From: Loxodes magnus
Taxonomy: Eukaryota > Ciliophora > Karyorelictea > Loxodida > Loxodidae
Length of the DNA stretch: 64,000 bases
Direction: 5' to 3'
Assembly (NCBI GenBank): GCA_946699065.1
Contig: CAMPDV010000202.1
Span: 62,001-126,000, forward strand
Position 1 is the stretch's first letter. Each line of letters opens with the position of its first letter. Of the stretch, positions 49,159 through 61,751 are shown piece after piece. The notes below the pieces were generated by a model. The model did no database searches, was not told where the DNA came from, and was given only the letters and a program-made list of their open reading frames with translations. Position numbers and translations under genes: made by a program.

Positions 49159-50969
49159 TTATAAACTCAAAATTAATTTTGGTATAAATAGCAGTTAAAT
49201 TTTCTGCTAAGATGATATGAAAATCTATCGGAATATCTAAATTCTAATAAATACAATCTTCTTAGTTTAAAGAGCTAAGTTTAATACTAAGAGAGTAAAG
49301 TAATAGCTAATTAGATATTAAAGCAATTTATTTAATATTTATTAGTTTAGTGCATTTATTAAATTAAGAGCTGTAAACTATATTTGAATCTATGAACATC
49401 ATTTATAAGAATATTTTATGAGGTATAGTGACTCACAATTATGAGGATTGAAGATATGGAAGTTGCTTATTAAAAAAATTTTGGAAGAAGTAAAACGGAT
49501 TTGGGATTTAGGTAAATTATTGGTTTAATAAGAGAAGGAAAGGTATTAAGTATTATGCTAGTTTTAGTGATGTAATTTAAGAACCATTTAGTAAAAAAAA
49601 AGCTTGTTAGATTAACAAAATTTAAGCTAATAGAATGCTTAAATCAAATATCTAATAAATCTAATAAATATATTTTCACTGATTAATGAACTAAATAATA
49701 TTTATTGTTTATATAAGTAAACGATCGAAATTAAAGGATTAAGGATGGAAATTAATATTTTAAATTATACTAGAAAAATGCTATATCTTAAATAAATGAA
49801 GCAAGGACTCAGATTCAAAATATATTTATAATTAGATAAAGCTATTTATTTACAAAAGAGTTAGATATGAAAAATCTTCAAATTTAAGTATTAGATGTTT
49901 CATTACTTCAATAGAATGATTTTTTAAGTAGAATTTTAAATAAAAAGGTGATAGAGACAAACAGAAAAAAGGGAAAAAAATTTCCTGCTAGGTGTCTAGT
50001 TTAGAAGATATTTTGAATTATGTTAGGGTCAAAAGATTTTAGTTAGCTTATGTAGAAAATTTTAATACTTTCATTTAATTTATTAAAAGTAGCCTATGAT
50101 TTTTAGTTGGAAGGATAAAAGTTTGAAACTTTAATTTTTCAAAATTAATTAGAACTTTGCAAACATTTTTCTAACTACATACTATTTTTCGAATAGCTCT
50201 TCGAAAATATTCTTTGTGCAATGCTAGCTGAAAATAGAAATTTAGCTAACTAGCTATCTATCTGCTAATAATATTTCAATTTAAAATAGAATTCAATATC
50301 ATTATAATTTCACAGCTAAAATCGAGTTTATTCATATATTTTCTTTGAACGATGTTGAAATAAATTCTCCTTTAAAATAATTAAAGCCAAGAGATATATT
50401 CTTTTATGCAGTTAAATTAAACTTGCTAAAATTATCTCAAAAAGTAAATTGATTTAAGTTAATTGTCAAAGTTCTTTCTAATAAGTTCATGACTTTTTAT
50501 CCTATTTATAAGATGCTATGAGAAGCACTTTAAAGTTATTATCATGTAAGTTTTTTCATTCTTTAATAGAAAACTCAGAAATTAAAATACAGAGAGAGAT
50601 ATAATTCATGAAGGAAAGATTTCGGTAATGTTATTAGCATAAATAAATCTTAGAAAGCAAATATCGAAATTGACATTTTTAAATACCCTGATGCTTAATC
50701 TTAAACATACCATTATTATAATTTATTTCAAATTTCTTAATGCTAAACAAGTTTCCAAATAGTAAAGCCATTTAAATTTAAGTTAGAACTCTTACTAATA
50801 AACAAAATTGTTTTGATAAAGAATAAAAAAGTGTTTTTAAAACTTGCCTTTTTATCCCCTCAATTTAAGTATCATATTCATTCAATAGCTTCTAGTGTTA
50901 ACTCATTAGAATTATTTTCTCTTTTATCACTAGCTTATGCAATAATCTAAAAATAAGACACTTTATCTA
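49159..50969. other. AT-rich spacer
   Basis: A short plus-strand reading (about 49440-49600, MRIEDMEVAYQK...) is possible but unsupported. Otherwise nothing recognised. Confidence 0.35.
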
Positions 50970-51500
50970 TATTATATTTTTTAAAACCGCCATAGTTGTT
51001 CGAAGGTGAACAACAAGGTCATCTTCATCAGAGGTTGGGGAAGTTAAGTACCCATAATCGACTTTATGTCTTCCTCTGCTTTGGTTTGACCTCGAGACAT
51101 AAGATTCTTAGACCTTCGACACTTGGCTTGGCTTCGTTTATTTTTAATTCTGGAACTAAAAAGAAATAATATTGCGAGCTTCATCAGAGGTGGGGAATTT
51201 AAGTACCCATAATTGACACATGTCGTCCTCTGCTTTGGTGATGCAATGAGACACAATCCTGCCATGTCCTTGGACCTCCAGCAAGTATTAAAGATTACGA
51301 GTATTCTTAAATTATATCAGTATTGAACATTTTTATCAGTACTGAATAAATACCAGTATCGAACAAGGTTATCAGTATCTGATAATTTTATCAGTAACAA
51401 ACATTCTTGTCAGTATGAAACATTTTTTTTTAAAGAGCTGCGCACCAATGAGAGTGCTACGCGCTCTATAATGAAATTTATTTATTTATTATTTTAACTT
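50970..51500. mobile_element. Second copy, right half of the 14-kb TIR element
   Basis: Nearly identical to 14595-15124, including the two 65-bp units, the ATCAGTA repeats and the right terminal repeat (GCTGCGCACCAATGAGAG). It lacks the left 590 bp and the left terminal repeat. Same orientation as the first copy. The high identity suggests recent movement. Either a truncated copy or the basic unit of the family. Confidence 0.75.
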
Positions 51501-52682
51501 TGCTAATATACACGCTCATTTAATTATTATAGTAGAAAATGACAAATCTAAGATCTAATTTATTTTTAGATGCCCATTTGCTATTTATTGAATGATAAAA
51601 ACTTAATAATCTCCTTCTTCAAGTTTTCTCCTATTACCTCATTTTCAACCACCAAACTAAGCAAATTTTCTTTTATTTCTATTATTACTTTCCTTATTTC
51701 ATCTCTAAACTTAAAAATCCTCTACCAAACATATATATAAGCTATCCAATTCAAAATTTTTAGCATTTAAGCTCCTTAAGAAAGAATAAAAGTGAGATTT
51801 ATTAGACCATAAAACTAATTAATTGTTATTAAATTAAAAAAGGTTCAAGAGTTAATAATCTAGGATTATGCTTTAAATCTAATGAGAAATATATAGTAAG
51901 TTTTATCATAGTCATGTATACTTTTATTATTCTTCATTAAACGGCTTTAGTTCAGGGTTTATTAGCTACTTTATCGTAAATCTAATTACTCTGCTATTTT
52001 TAAACGTATAATGCTTTTTTTATATATATGTGTGATGTTATTTCGATAATGATTGGAAGTTAGTATGCTTTAGATACTATATATTTGATGGATAAATTTT
52101 AAGAGGCTTATGTGCTTAGTGAAAAGATTAAGTTCAAAGAATAAAAGCATAATCTGGTCTCTAAGCGAAATATATTAGAAAAAATGAGGTTTGGGAGACT
52201 ATTATAAGATATTAAGATACATAATAGACAAATATTAACTCTAAGTAGTTTATAGATAAGCCTCTCAAATTAGAATATGATATGGAATAACTATTTTCAA
52301 AAGAAAAAGATACAAATTTTCAAGTTTTTTAGTAATAAATAAAAATTTAGGAATGATTAAAGAAAATTTTCGTTTTAAATAATTACTATTAAATAAAATA
52401 AGAAAGTTGGTGTTTTGTATAAAGAGTAGAAAGTTTACATTATTAAATTAAGTTTCATGTTGAAGCTGCTTTATATTATAAAATTTTAGCTATAAGCAGC
52501 TTTGAGACTCTATTCATTATATATGAAAAGATTTTGATCTGCCTAATTTATTCTTTTCAATCAAAATTTTAATTTATCTAGAAATAAATTAAAACATGTG
52601 ACTTTTAAGGTGTTTCAACATCATCCTCACTTCTTATTTAAAATAAAATAGTGGATTATAATAGTAAAATATTATAGTGGTT
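51501..52682. other. AT-rich stretch with a possible small minus-strand ORF
   Basis: From an ATG at 51764-51766 the minus strand reads MLKILNWIAYIYVW...DEIRKVIIEIKENLLSLVVENE..., Glu/Lys-rich and helical, to about 51540. It resembles a coiled coil such as a LINE ORF1, but there is no motif. The rest is AT-rich and empty. Confidence 0.3.
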
Positions 52683-53800
52683 TTACATCAATAGATTAAC
52701 CACTTTAAATTTTGCTAAAAATTTGTCATCTTCTTCCTTTTCTAGGACTATTTACTTTTTTAATAGGTATTTAATCGCTGCTCGTTGCTTTTCGTTATCT
52801 TCATATTAATAAATTACTGTTCTCCAGCCCGGTTAATCTCTAAGTATGAAATTTTTATTTCTTTTTTTTCTTTCATCACTTTTTATATTAGTCCATGCTT
52901 TAAAATTTCTTTCTTCTATATAATCTACCATCAGTTACACTATAAAATCCTTATAGAATAATAATCTGTTTTTATTTCTATATCCTTTAATTTTATATGA
53001 AAATCTACCATTTCTTACTATGTGTCATATAAGCAGTATCAACATTTCTATAGTCACTTTCTTTTTATAATGCCATCTAAAATTATAATTTCTATATTTA
53101 TGGAATCACTTGGAGCATTTTAAGATTATTTGTTTTCTTTTGTTGTTTTACCATATAAGTGAATAAGAAAGATATTTTATTGCTAAAATCTTAAATTTAA
53201 TTCCTAAAATTTTATTTTCGAGATATTTTTAAAACTCAGATTGCATACTGTGAAGTTCTTTTAAGATTTTTTGACTAAGTTTTGTCTGAGAATTAAGAAA
53301 TACAGCTTGACCCTAACTTTGCCTTTAATATTATAATATATAATAATAAGCTCTATAAATCTTTGCTTTAACATATTTAAGAACTCATTATTGGCATTGC
53401 ACACTTCCTTTCTATTATATCTGTTTATTGCTAAATTTTGGGTTTAATCTTTCTTCGTCTACAAATTTTTAGCGATTAATTTCAAAACAAATTTTAATTC
53501 TGGGCTCCAAGCTTTTACCATTAAATTCGCTTGTCTTTTTAGACTAAAATCAAATTTAAACTTTTTAAATTTTTTTCGTTCGAGTTTTTGGAAATTTTAT
53601 TGTACTTTCTATATAAACGCTATAAAGATATGTAGTGATAGCAAACATTTTAGGCTTTCGATTCATAATGTATTTTTGGTGAGTTTGTTTGATTTCCACT
53701 TTTACTCCAATGTTTTCCTTATTCGAGTTAGAAATGTTAATATTAGAAACTTATTATTGTTCAAAACCTTTTTAAACTCCTAAATTTTGACATTTACCTG
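52683..53800 (-). CDS. Candidate gene, unrecognised
   Basis: The 3' part on the minus strand reads RDQPGWRTVIYQYEDNEKQ and KKQIVLEKEEDDKFLAKFKVV, ending at LLM-UAA near 52683. Upstream, NFKAWTNIKSDERKKRN continues in the same register. Further upstream (about 53500) another register reads MVKAWSPELKFVLKLIAKN. The pieces look protein-like and would need at least one small intron between them. No domain recognised and no UGA stop nearby. Confidence 0.35.
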
Positions 53801-55299
53801 GTAATTAGTTTCTTCTGACTATATTTATCATTAAATCTAAGTTCTCTATCCTCATTATTTTTTTATTTTCTTTACTTCTTAATCTTCAATATTTATACCT
53901 ACTAACTTCAAAGAAGCTTAAACATCTAATTTATATGTAAGCAAATTCATTTATACCTTCTTAATTATTAGCTGTTATAATGGTTTCTTTTTTAATAATT
54001 ACTCTTCTCAAATAAAAATGAGAGGTTGTAACTAAGAAAGTTACTATGATTAAAGCATAATTTTTAAACTGAGACTCATTTAAGTAAAATTACTTTAGTT
54101 CCCATTTTATAAATCTTTCAGTAGTTTAGGTTAAATAGAAGTAAATGAAGCTATTTTACCTAAAGTTGCTATCAAGCTGAATAAATCAAATTGGGGAATA
54201 AAATGAAAAAGTAGCAAAGCAGTGAGAAAGTAATAAAAGTAGGGATTATTAATAAATCTTAAGGATATTAATTTTGATTCCTCTCTTATCTACTTAGCTG
54301 TAGTTTTCCTCAGATCAAAGGCGAGAAGGTAAAATCTTATTAATCATATAAGAAGTTAAATGATAGATATTTAAAAAGTCCATGAGTTGAAAAGGTAATT
54401 TGTCCGTTTTTCGAGAAAGTGCTAATCTTAGTAATTAGCTAATAAAATGAAGGATATTGAGTTTATAATATATAGTACTTATAACTTTTTCAGTTTAATT
54501 GAATACTAATAACGAAATCTATTTAGATAAAATAGTTAAATCAAGCTTATTAGAAAAGCAATTCTAAATGAATAAAGTGGCTTAAATTGGGGCTGATGTT
54601 TTTATAATGGGACTTAAAATAATCAAATTACATGGCAGCAAAGTTTATTGGTGCTTGATTATGCTTAATAATCTTAAAGAGGTAACTAGTTGGCAAGATC
54701 TTGTAGGAAACGCTTTTAGTAGATATGAATCTTGATAGAATTTGAGGTTTATGTAGATGGAATAGGCATTCTTATTCAAGATGATTTCTGCTAGCAAAAA
54801 TTGATAAATAGAATGACATGTTGACATATTATGTCTTTTAAGTGACCATTCAGAGAAAGGAATACATCAAAAACTTAACTTACTCAAGCATTCAAAATTA
54901 ATCGTGAATAATGTGACACAAACTGAAAATAAGTATAGCTAAAACTTAATTTGATTTAAGAAGCAAAATGTTTAGTAAGCATCTTACTTATATAAACTAA
55001 ACATAAAAGCAATTTCATAAGCCTATTTCATGCTTATTAAGTAATAAAATAGAGGATATTTCAAATAAAAAGAGAATATAATAACATTTCTTAAAAGGAT
55101 TATTGTATATTAAGCTGAAATAAATATTAATTGAGATGAATATTAAGTCATATTAAGGTGCTTTATTTGAATGATAGTTAAAGTACTAAAAGTTTATAAA
55201 TTAGATAAAGTTTATACTTTATTTTCTAACTGAGGAATTTAGTGCTTAGTTTGCAATTGTAAAAGTGGCTTTTAATAACTAATATGGTATCTTAGGAGG
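53801..55299. other. AT-rich spacer
   Basis: A plus-strand patch near 54655-54830 (LKEVTSWQDLVGNAFSRYES) could be an exon, but it stands alone. Nothing else seen. Confidence 0.35.
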
Positions 55300-55309
55300 T
55301 TTAAGAAAT

Positions 55310-57200
55310 TGTCATATAAAGAGCTAATCTGTAAAAGGTTGAAGAAGTGGTTAAAAACGGCATTGGAAAAGTGTACAAAGGTATGTGGAAAGGATCTTAA
55401 GAAGTGGCTATTAAAGAATTTAATTAACAGAACGTTTCTTAGTATGTTAAAAAAGTGAAGTTATGATGACATAAAAAATGAATCATCCAAATGTTGCTTT
55501 GATCTACTGATATTGCTCTTCTCCTCTAAGTTTAATCATGGAGTTTCATCCTTTAACTTTATTTCACTTATTACACAAAAGGAAGAGTTAAAATGGTAAA
55601 CTAGATATCAAATAAGCTTAGATATAATTTTGGCTTAGAATATTTGCATAATTAAAATATAAAGCACAGAAACTTGAAAAGTAGCAATGTATTATTAGAT
55701 ACCTGTTTAAAAGCAAAGATTGCTGATTTTAGAATATTTAATATGCATATTGAGTCAAAGCTATTTTAGATATAACAAGTAGTGAGTAATATTCGTTGGC
55801 TAGCTCCTAATACAAGACCAAATTCAGTAAATAGTCTGATATTATCCCTTTAGATGTGATCTTCTGGGAGATAGGAGCAAGAAAAATACCTTTTAAGGTA
55901 TCAGAAGATTTTTTATTAAAGATGAAATACTATAAGGTATAAGGGAGGAAATACCAGAAAACTGTCCTAAGGAATACTAAGAATTGATCTAAGGATACTG
56001 GTAGTAATATTCCAGCAGTAGACTAAATTTATAAAGCATGATAAGTATTTTGCAAAAACTAATCTTAAATGAAAAGTAATAGACAGAGCAAAATCCAGTT
56101 ATATAAGACTAATTAAGCTAATATGAATAATTAGGAATCTAAGAAAGTTAAAATCTGATACTGACTAGCAAATTTTAACTGAAGCAAATGTTAATAATGA
56201 AAGTAAGTATTTAAATCCAGACTAAATTTTATAGGGTCATACATCTTGTGTTTGATCTGTAGCAGTTTCAAGTGATAATAAAGGAATAGTATCAGCAAGT
56301 GAAAGTCAAAAGAAAAAAGTATAGGATTTGCTTAATAATTAGTTAAAATGAACTTTATAGGGACATACTAAATCCATAAGGTCTGTAACTATTTCTAGTG
56401 ATAGTAAGCTAATTGTACCAGGAAGTTAAGATGGAACTGTAAAAATTTGGGATTTTATGGGTGGTCTGCTGTAAAATACTTTATAGATACATTTGGTCAT
56501 GTAAATTCTATAGCTATCTCAAGTGACAATAAGTGGTATCTGCAAGCTCGGAAAAAACGATTAAAATATTGGATTTACAAAATAATAAGTTGTACCGTGC
56601 TTTATCATCAAATTCATGAGATGTATAAATTCCAAGTGATAGCAACTGAATGATTTCAGTAAGCATATTTCCTTCATGCAATGTATATTTGTGGGATATT
56701 CTGACTGGATAATGTATAAAATCCTTTTTAGAGCAACTCTCTAGTGTTTCTTGTGTTGCAATAAGCAGAGATAGAAAGTGGATAATATCGGGAAGTAGAG
56801 ATAAAACTTTTAAAGAACAAAATATTTGAATTGGACAATGTAGATAAACTCTAAAAGGAGATTAGAACTTTGTATGAAAGGCAACTATAAATCAAGATAA
56901 CAAGTGATTAATTTCAAGTGATGGAGAAAGTAAAATAATAGTCTGGAATTTCTAAACAGGTGAATGTATTAATACGTTGTAAGGACATTAAAGCTCAGCA
57001 ATGAGGAGTGGCAATGACAAGCGATAATAAATGGTTAATATCAGGTAGTTAAGATAAAGCAGTAAGAATATGGAATTTCTTAAGAATATAATTTCAAGCA
57101 TAAAAAGAGTAAATAAAGGTAAGTAAGCGTTTAAAATTAGAAGAGAGTGGGTGAAAATGATCAGCCTTAAGAAAAAGCGTGAATACTTTGATAGAAACAT
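55310..57200 (+). pseudogene. Kinase-WD40 fusion, degenerate
   Basis: The 5' part holds kinase motifs in order but in changing registers: GIGKVYKGMWKGSQEVAIKEF (P-loop and VAIK, shown here as read), MNHPNVALIY, GLEYLHNQ...HRNLKSSNVLLD, AKIADFR and SNIRWLAPNT. HRD has become HRN and DFG has become DFR. The 3' part (about 56220-57080) holds five or so WD40 repeats, for example LQGHTSCVWSVAVSSDNK, DGTVKIWDF and DRKWIISGSRDKT. Such tyrosine-kinase-like plus WD40 fusions act as signalling proteins. At least five register changes, far more than introns would explain, plus the lost catalytic residues, mark it as a pseudogene. UGA and UGG alternate at the Trp of the NKW motif between repeats. Confidence 0.7.
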
Positions 57201-58010
57201 GATAAACTAATAATATAAAAGAATTAAAAATTTAAGTTTTACAATTTATAAATTGGATAAAAACTTCTACCTAAAATAAGTTTTCAATCACTAAAGTCTA
57301 GATTGTTAAAGATCGAGATTTAAATAACTTTGCTTGGCTTTAAAAATGGTTAAGCTTTAAATACTAGTAGAAGGATTACATAGTGATTCATATGCTTAAT
57401 TAAGAGTAAAAATTTTTTAATGTTATTGCTGTCTAAACAGAAGCTAGAGCTAACTAAAAATTTCAAATTTAGTTTATCGAATAAAAAGTTAGATTGAAAA
57501 AGCAAACTTTAAAAAGAAGGATAACTTAAGTTAAATTTTCAGTCAATAAATAAACAAATTGCTTAGAAAATATCTCTATGAGTCAGACATTATAAAAGGT
57601 TAGTTGTAGGAGCATTGAAGTTATTTTCCAACTTTTCAATTTAAGTTTTTCTAAATTTGTTTAAGCAAAATATTAGTTTAAAGGAAATACAGTGCATACT
57701 ATCAAATAATAAGCAGACTCTATATTCATTAATCTCAATTATTTAAGTTCTTTTATCATAAAAATAATTAAGGCATTACTTTAATAATCATACCTGTTAT
57801 AAAGAAAGAAAACATCCTTCTTTCATAAAATTAACAAACTGTCTATTTCAAAATTTGAAATAGAATTAATATATTTATATAAAAGGCTTTGAAAATTTAA
57901 AAAGGCAATATATTCAATAAAAGAGAAGCTCCTCAAGATTATAATCAAATAATCATTTCTATATAACACTAAAAAGTATAAAATTTGAGGTTTCCTATTC
58001 CAAATTCTTA
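57201..58010. other. Intergenic spacer
   Basis: Between the pseudogene and the next minus-strand candidate. Nothing recognised. Confidence 0.35.
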
Positions 58011-60230
58011 TCATATTAACAACTGCCGGATAAGAGTATAGTTTCTCCATCTACTACTTATAGGTGCTAATGCTGTATAAAATTAAGTTTCTGCAAAGCT
58101 ACTACTAGAATTGATATTTCAATGTAACCAGAATTAAAGAAGTTAGATACAAAGCATTAGTTTGCTCTTAAAAACCTCAAGACTAATTTCAAAAAGATAC
58201 AATAGTTTGTAAAATTCCTCTAATTTCTAGAATCATAGCATTGCTTATACAGCCTAATTAATTCTACTACTGTAGCAAAATACATTTTGTTCAGCTTATA
58301 ATTTTAGGATTAAAATCTACATAGTCATAAAAAACTTTCAATAGAATTAGTCTTCAGCATATAAAGAGTTTCTTAGATTTATTATTTATTTTAGTAAAGA
58401 GTCATTTACAGTAGGCATAAAAGCTGAATAGATAAAGAAAAATTCTAGTAAAAGGATTAAGAGGAAATGATAAAACAAAAAGGATTAGAATTAACAAAAT
58501 CTGCTTATTATAAGTTAAAGTAATTATATTTTATTGCTACATCATTTCAAAAGCTTTCTTCATCTTCTTAATGCAATTATTGATGTAGGTATTAAGAAAA
58601 TCTGTATTTAGTACTTTTAATATAATTTTATATCTTTTTTCTTTAAAAGTTATAAACTAATATGTTGGTTATAGAGCATGAGTAATCAATAAGGGCCTTA
58701 GTTATTTCTTTTTTGTACTAAATTAGAATTTTGGTTGAAAGGAAATTCTGTTAAGTTGAAACTAATTTAATTAAAATAAGCAAAAGCATTAGTTTAGAGC
58801 CTAATGTTCTCTATATTAAGCTAGGAGTTAAAATCCTGGCAAAAATTTCAATGTTCAACTCCATCAATTAGGATCGAACTTTGAGGATTTTTTAACTTTT
58901 GAATTTCTTTTATTGATTCTGAAGGCTTTTTAAATAAGATCCTAGTAAATAAATAGTTCTTTTTATTAATATAAGTGCATCATTGGGGTATTGCTGGTAA
59001 AAAATAAAAGGGATCTGATTACCGTAAGCAAGTAAGTGGAATAAAATTCGGTCTAAATTAAACCTAAGATTAACGACTTGTTTTCAATTACATAGGCGGT
59101 TGAATTACAGACTATTAGTTACTAAGTTTAATTTAGACTAAATTAGCCTTTCTCTTTGGAGTTATTACAATTTGTGCACCAAGCCCTTAAGGATATAATG
59201 GTCATAATGATCATCCTATCTTTAGCTTTACTTCTGAAATGTAAATATTGATTCAGTATGACTCATCTATATCCTTAATACTTTACCAGTTTTATCTTAT
59301 TTATTAGTGTTTAAGAAAAAAGTTATAAGATTGCTCAGAGTAAACTTTACTTTAAAGTGATATCATCTCATTTTTAATAAAGGTTAAGTATAATCTATCT
59401 TACAATATTCTAACAATGCTACTTAATAATTTTAGATTAGTTACTTACTCTTATGTCGATATTAAATCTCAAATAGTACACCAAATCATAGTAAATAAAT
59501 GAGGGATGAAATAAGTTTTGTCAAGATTTAGCTAATCTATAAGAAATGAAAAATTCAAGCTAAAAACTTAAAAAGGCATCATAATTGTCTAGCGTTCCTC
59601 TGTTCATGGATTCTTTTTCTCTATTCCTTTTAAAATTTAAAGCTCCCATTTTAGTATCTTCATTTTCTTTTTGAATGAGATTACAAATAATGCATCAACT
59701 ATTTTGATTCCTTCCAAAACTCTTTTATCTTAAAGCAAGTAATAAAAAACCAAAATGAAGCTATGATTAGAAGAGAAACTAATCTTTTTTAGATAATGCC
59801 AGCATTTTATAAATTAGATTAAATTCTAGTAGCTTTAAATTTGTTTTCTTTGGTAATACACTAGCAAAAATGCAACCTATTTGAATGTTAAAAGTACTGA
59901 AATTTAGATAAAGTGAACCGAATACTTAATGAAGCAAGAACTATCAAAGGATTAATTAAATGGAAAGAAGTTAAGGTAAGAATTTCTATTATTTAGTACC
60001 TAAAATATTTTAACGATTTTATGAGGAGGAATTATAGATTTTAATAGATTAAGAAGACCGAAATAAAATTTTTATGATTGAGAGAGGTTGATTGGATGTG
60101 CTAACTAAACACAATTAAATTTAGTTAATAAGTATATAAATAAATTTTATAATATTAAAGACATTGCATCTTCATGTTTTTTAGCAAGATATAAAAATAA
60201 AAACTCTGCTTTATCTAATAAAAATTTTAG
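58011..60230 (-). CDS. Candidate large helical protein, unrecognised
   Basis: Minus strand, about 720 residues if two small introns are removed (59761-59779, 19 nt; 59986-59999, 14 nt), ending at UGA 58011-58013. The main exon (58011-59760) stays in one register for about 580 codons: LISTQEQVTNLKLLSSIVRILQD, DESYWINIYISEVKLK, NPQSSILIDGVEHWNF and HQEDEESFQNW. Upstream exons read HKIVKIFQ and IGCIFASVLPKKTNLKLLEF, giving a pattern of paired helices like an ARM/HEAT repeat protein. No family recognised. The opposite strand also reads fairly well over part of the interval, so the call rests on composition, the UGA stop and consistent splice signals. Confidence 0.4.
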
Positions 60231-60309
60231 TTAAGTAAAATTATTTTCTTACAAGATATATATCAAAATTAAATATTTGATGTTAATGGAGATATTTCAA
60301 CCTCTTTCC

Positions 60310-61085
60310 CTCAGTTTTTAGATTGCTCTAGAGGCTGAATATAAAAGTTTAAATGTCTCTACTATTCTTTTCCTTGCTATGCATACTGTCACTGAGATGT
60401 CATTTCGGCAAGATAATGATTGGTATCTTTCATCTTGTATATTTTCCAAATTTGTTGCATTATCATCTTTCTCTTTTTATTTTTAGTTGTTGCTTTATCT
60501 ATTTCTAGTAATTTAAGTATCCCTTTTTAATTTTTTGAAATTTATAGCATCTTTTCCATAGATGTGCATGAGAGTTACAATAATAGCATCTTTTTGCTTC
60601 TTGTTTATATCTAAATCTTGAGTTCCTTCCTCCTTCGATTATCATTGGGTCATTTCCTTATTCTTGTAAGTCTATTTAACACTTCAATTTTTAGTAGTTT
60701 TCTTCTATTTTTAGTGTTATGATTAATTTCTCTGGTCTTGTGAAATATTTCAAAATACTTTAAGGTCTCTTTCTTAGGCCATGAGTCTCGACTCTATTTT
60801 CTCGGCAATTTCAAGTTTATCCATCAGTCCCTTATTATCTTTAAACATCTTTCTTACCTCTTCCTGAAAGTCTAGCATCATTTTTATCAGTTAATCATAG
60901 CTTATTAACTGCTCTTTGGTGAAATTCGTAATTTCCAAGCGCATGATACTTTTAACCTTTTCCCTAGGCTTTTCTTCAGAAGTGGGAGATCAAAATGATG
61001 GATAACTTTTTGGTTCCCTTTTCCTGATCCTAGTTTCTCTAGGATGTCATTAACTCTAATCCTTTTGGAACCGCGAAAAATCCAG
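60310..61085 (-). mobile_element. LINE ORF1 relic, sister of the 15.6-kb copy
   Basis: From ATG 60942-60944 the minus strand reads MRLEITNFTKEQLISYDQL..., then QERDLKVFWNISQDQRNQS, all close to the 15622-16320 copy, with Trp again UGA. After one register change it reads NDPMIIEGGRN and an intact zinc knuckle CYYCNSHAHLWKRC (about 60549-60590). DNA similarity to the other copy runs from about 15480 to 16340 there, including untranslated flanks. No endonuclease or RT follows, so only the ORF1 end is present. Confidence 0.7.
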
Positions 61086-61751
61086 ATTTCAATCCTGCTA
61101 TAGAAAAAGCGAAATTTAATTCAACAAAACATCAGTAATTTCCTTTAAAATTTAAATCTGAAATATAAAATTCTAGAACTTGGATTTAGTTAAAAGAATT
61201 AAGAGAATAATACTCAAAACTGTATTAGTTAATGATTACTATTTATATGAAGCTAATAAGTAAGTAGATGAGCTATTTTAGTAAGAAAAAGAAATAGGAA
61301 AGCATAAAAATATTTGGATGCTGAATTTATCGAGAAAATGATTTTGAAAGAAAAAAATTAATGAGCTGATATTGGAAAATAGTATTGGAGTAATTAGTTA
61401 ATTACATGGTAGGCATTTTAATTATTTAAATATCAGTTTAATTATTTTAAGAATAAGGAAAAGGCTAATGTAACAGAGATACTTCAAATGTAATTTAATT
61501 ATTTTTTAAATTGAGCAATGTAAAGCAAGTATGTAGCCTTTCAAATGACTTTTAATGATTAGAGGAGTATATTTTAGTTATCAAAAGAGAGAAAAATAAT
61601 AAACTAAAGGATCGAATTAAATTACTTAAGGTACTTAGTTGAGATGAAATAAAGATAAGAAAGTAACTAGAAGTATTATGTATATGTATATGTATATTTC
61701 AATGATGTGGCTTGATTAATGATTTTAAAGTGTAAATAAAAGATATCAAAT
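61086..61751. other. AT-rich spacer
   Basis: Between the ORF1 relic and TMBIM-like gene 2. Nothing recognised. Confidence 0.35.

Noticed and set aside
57823-58050. 75-residue minus-strand frame beginning MEKLYSY
   Set aside because: It overlaps the end of the minus-strand candidate in another register and has no homology.
59000-59760. Plus-strand reading opposite the 58.0-60.2 kb candidate
   Set aside because: Looks locally protein-like, but has no start, stop or splice support; the minus-strand reading is longer and ends at UGA.
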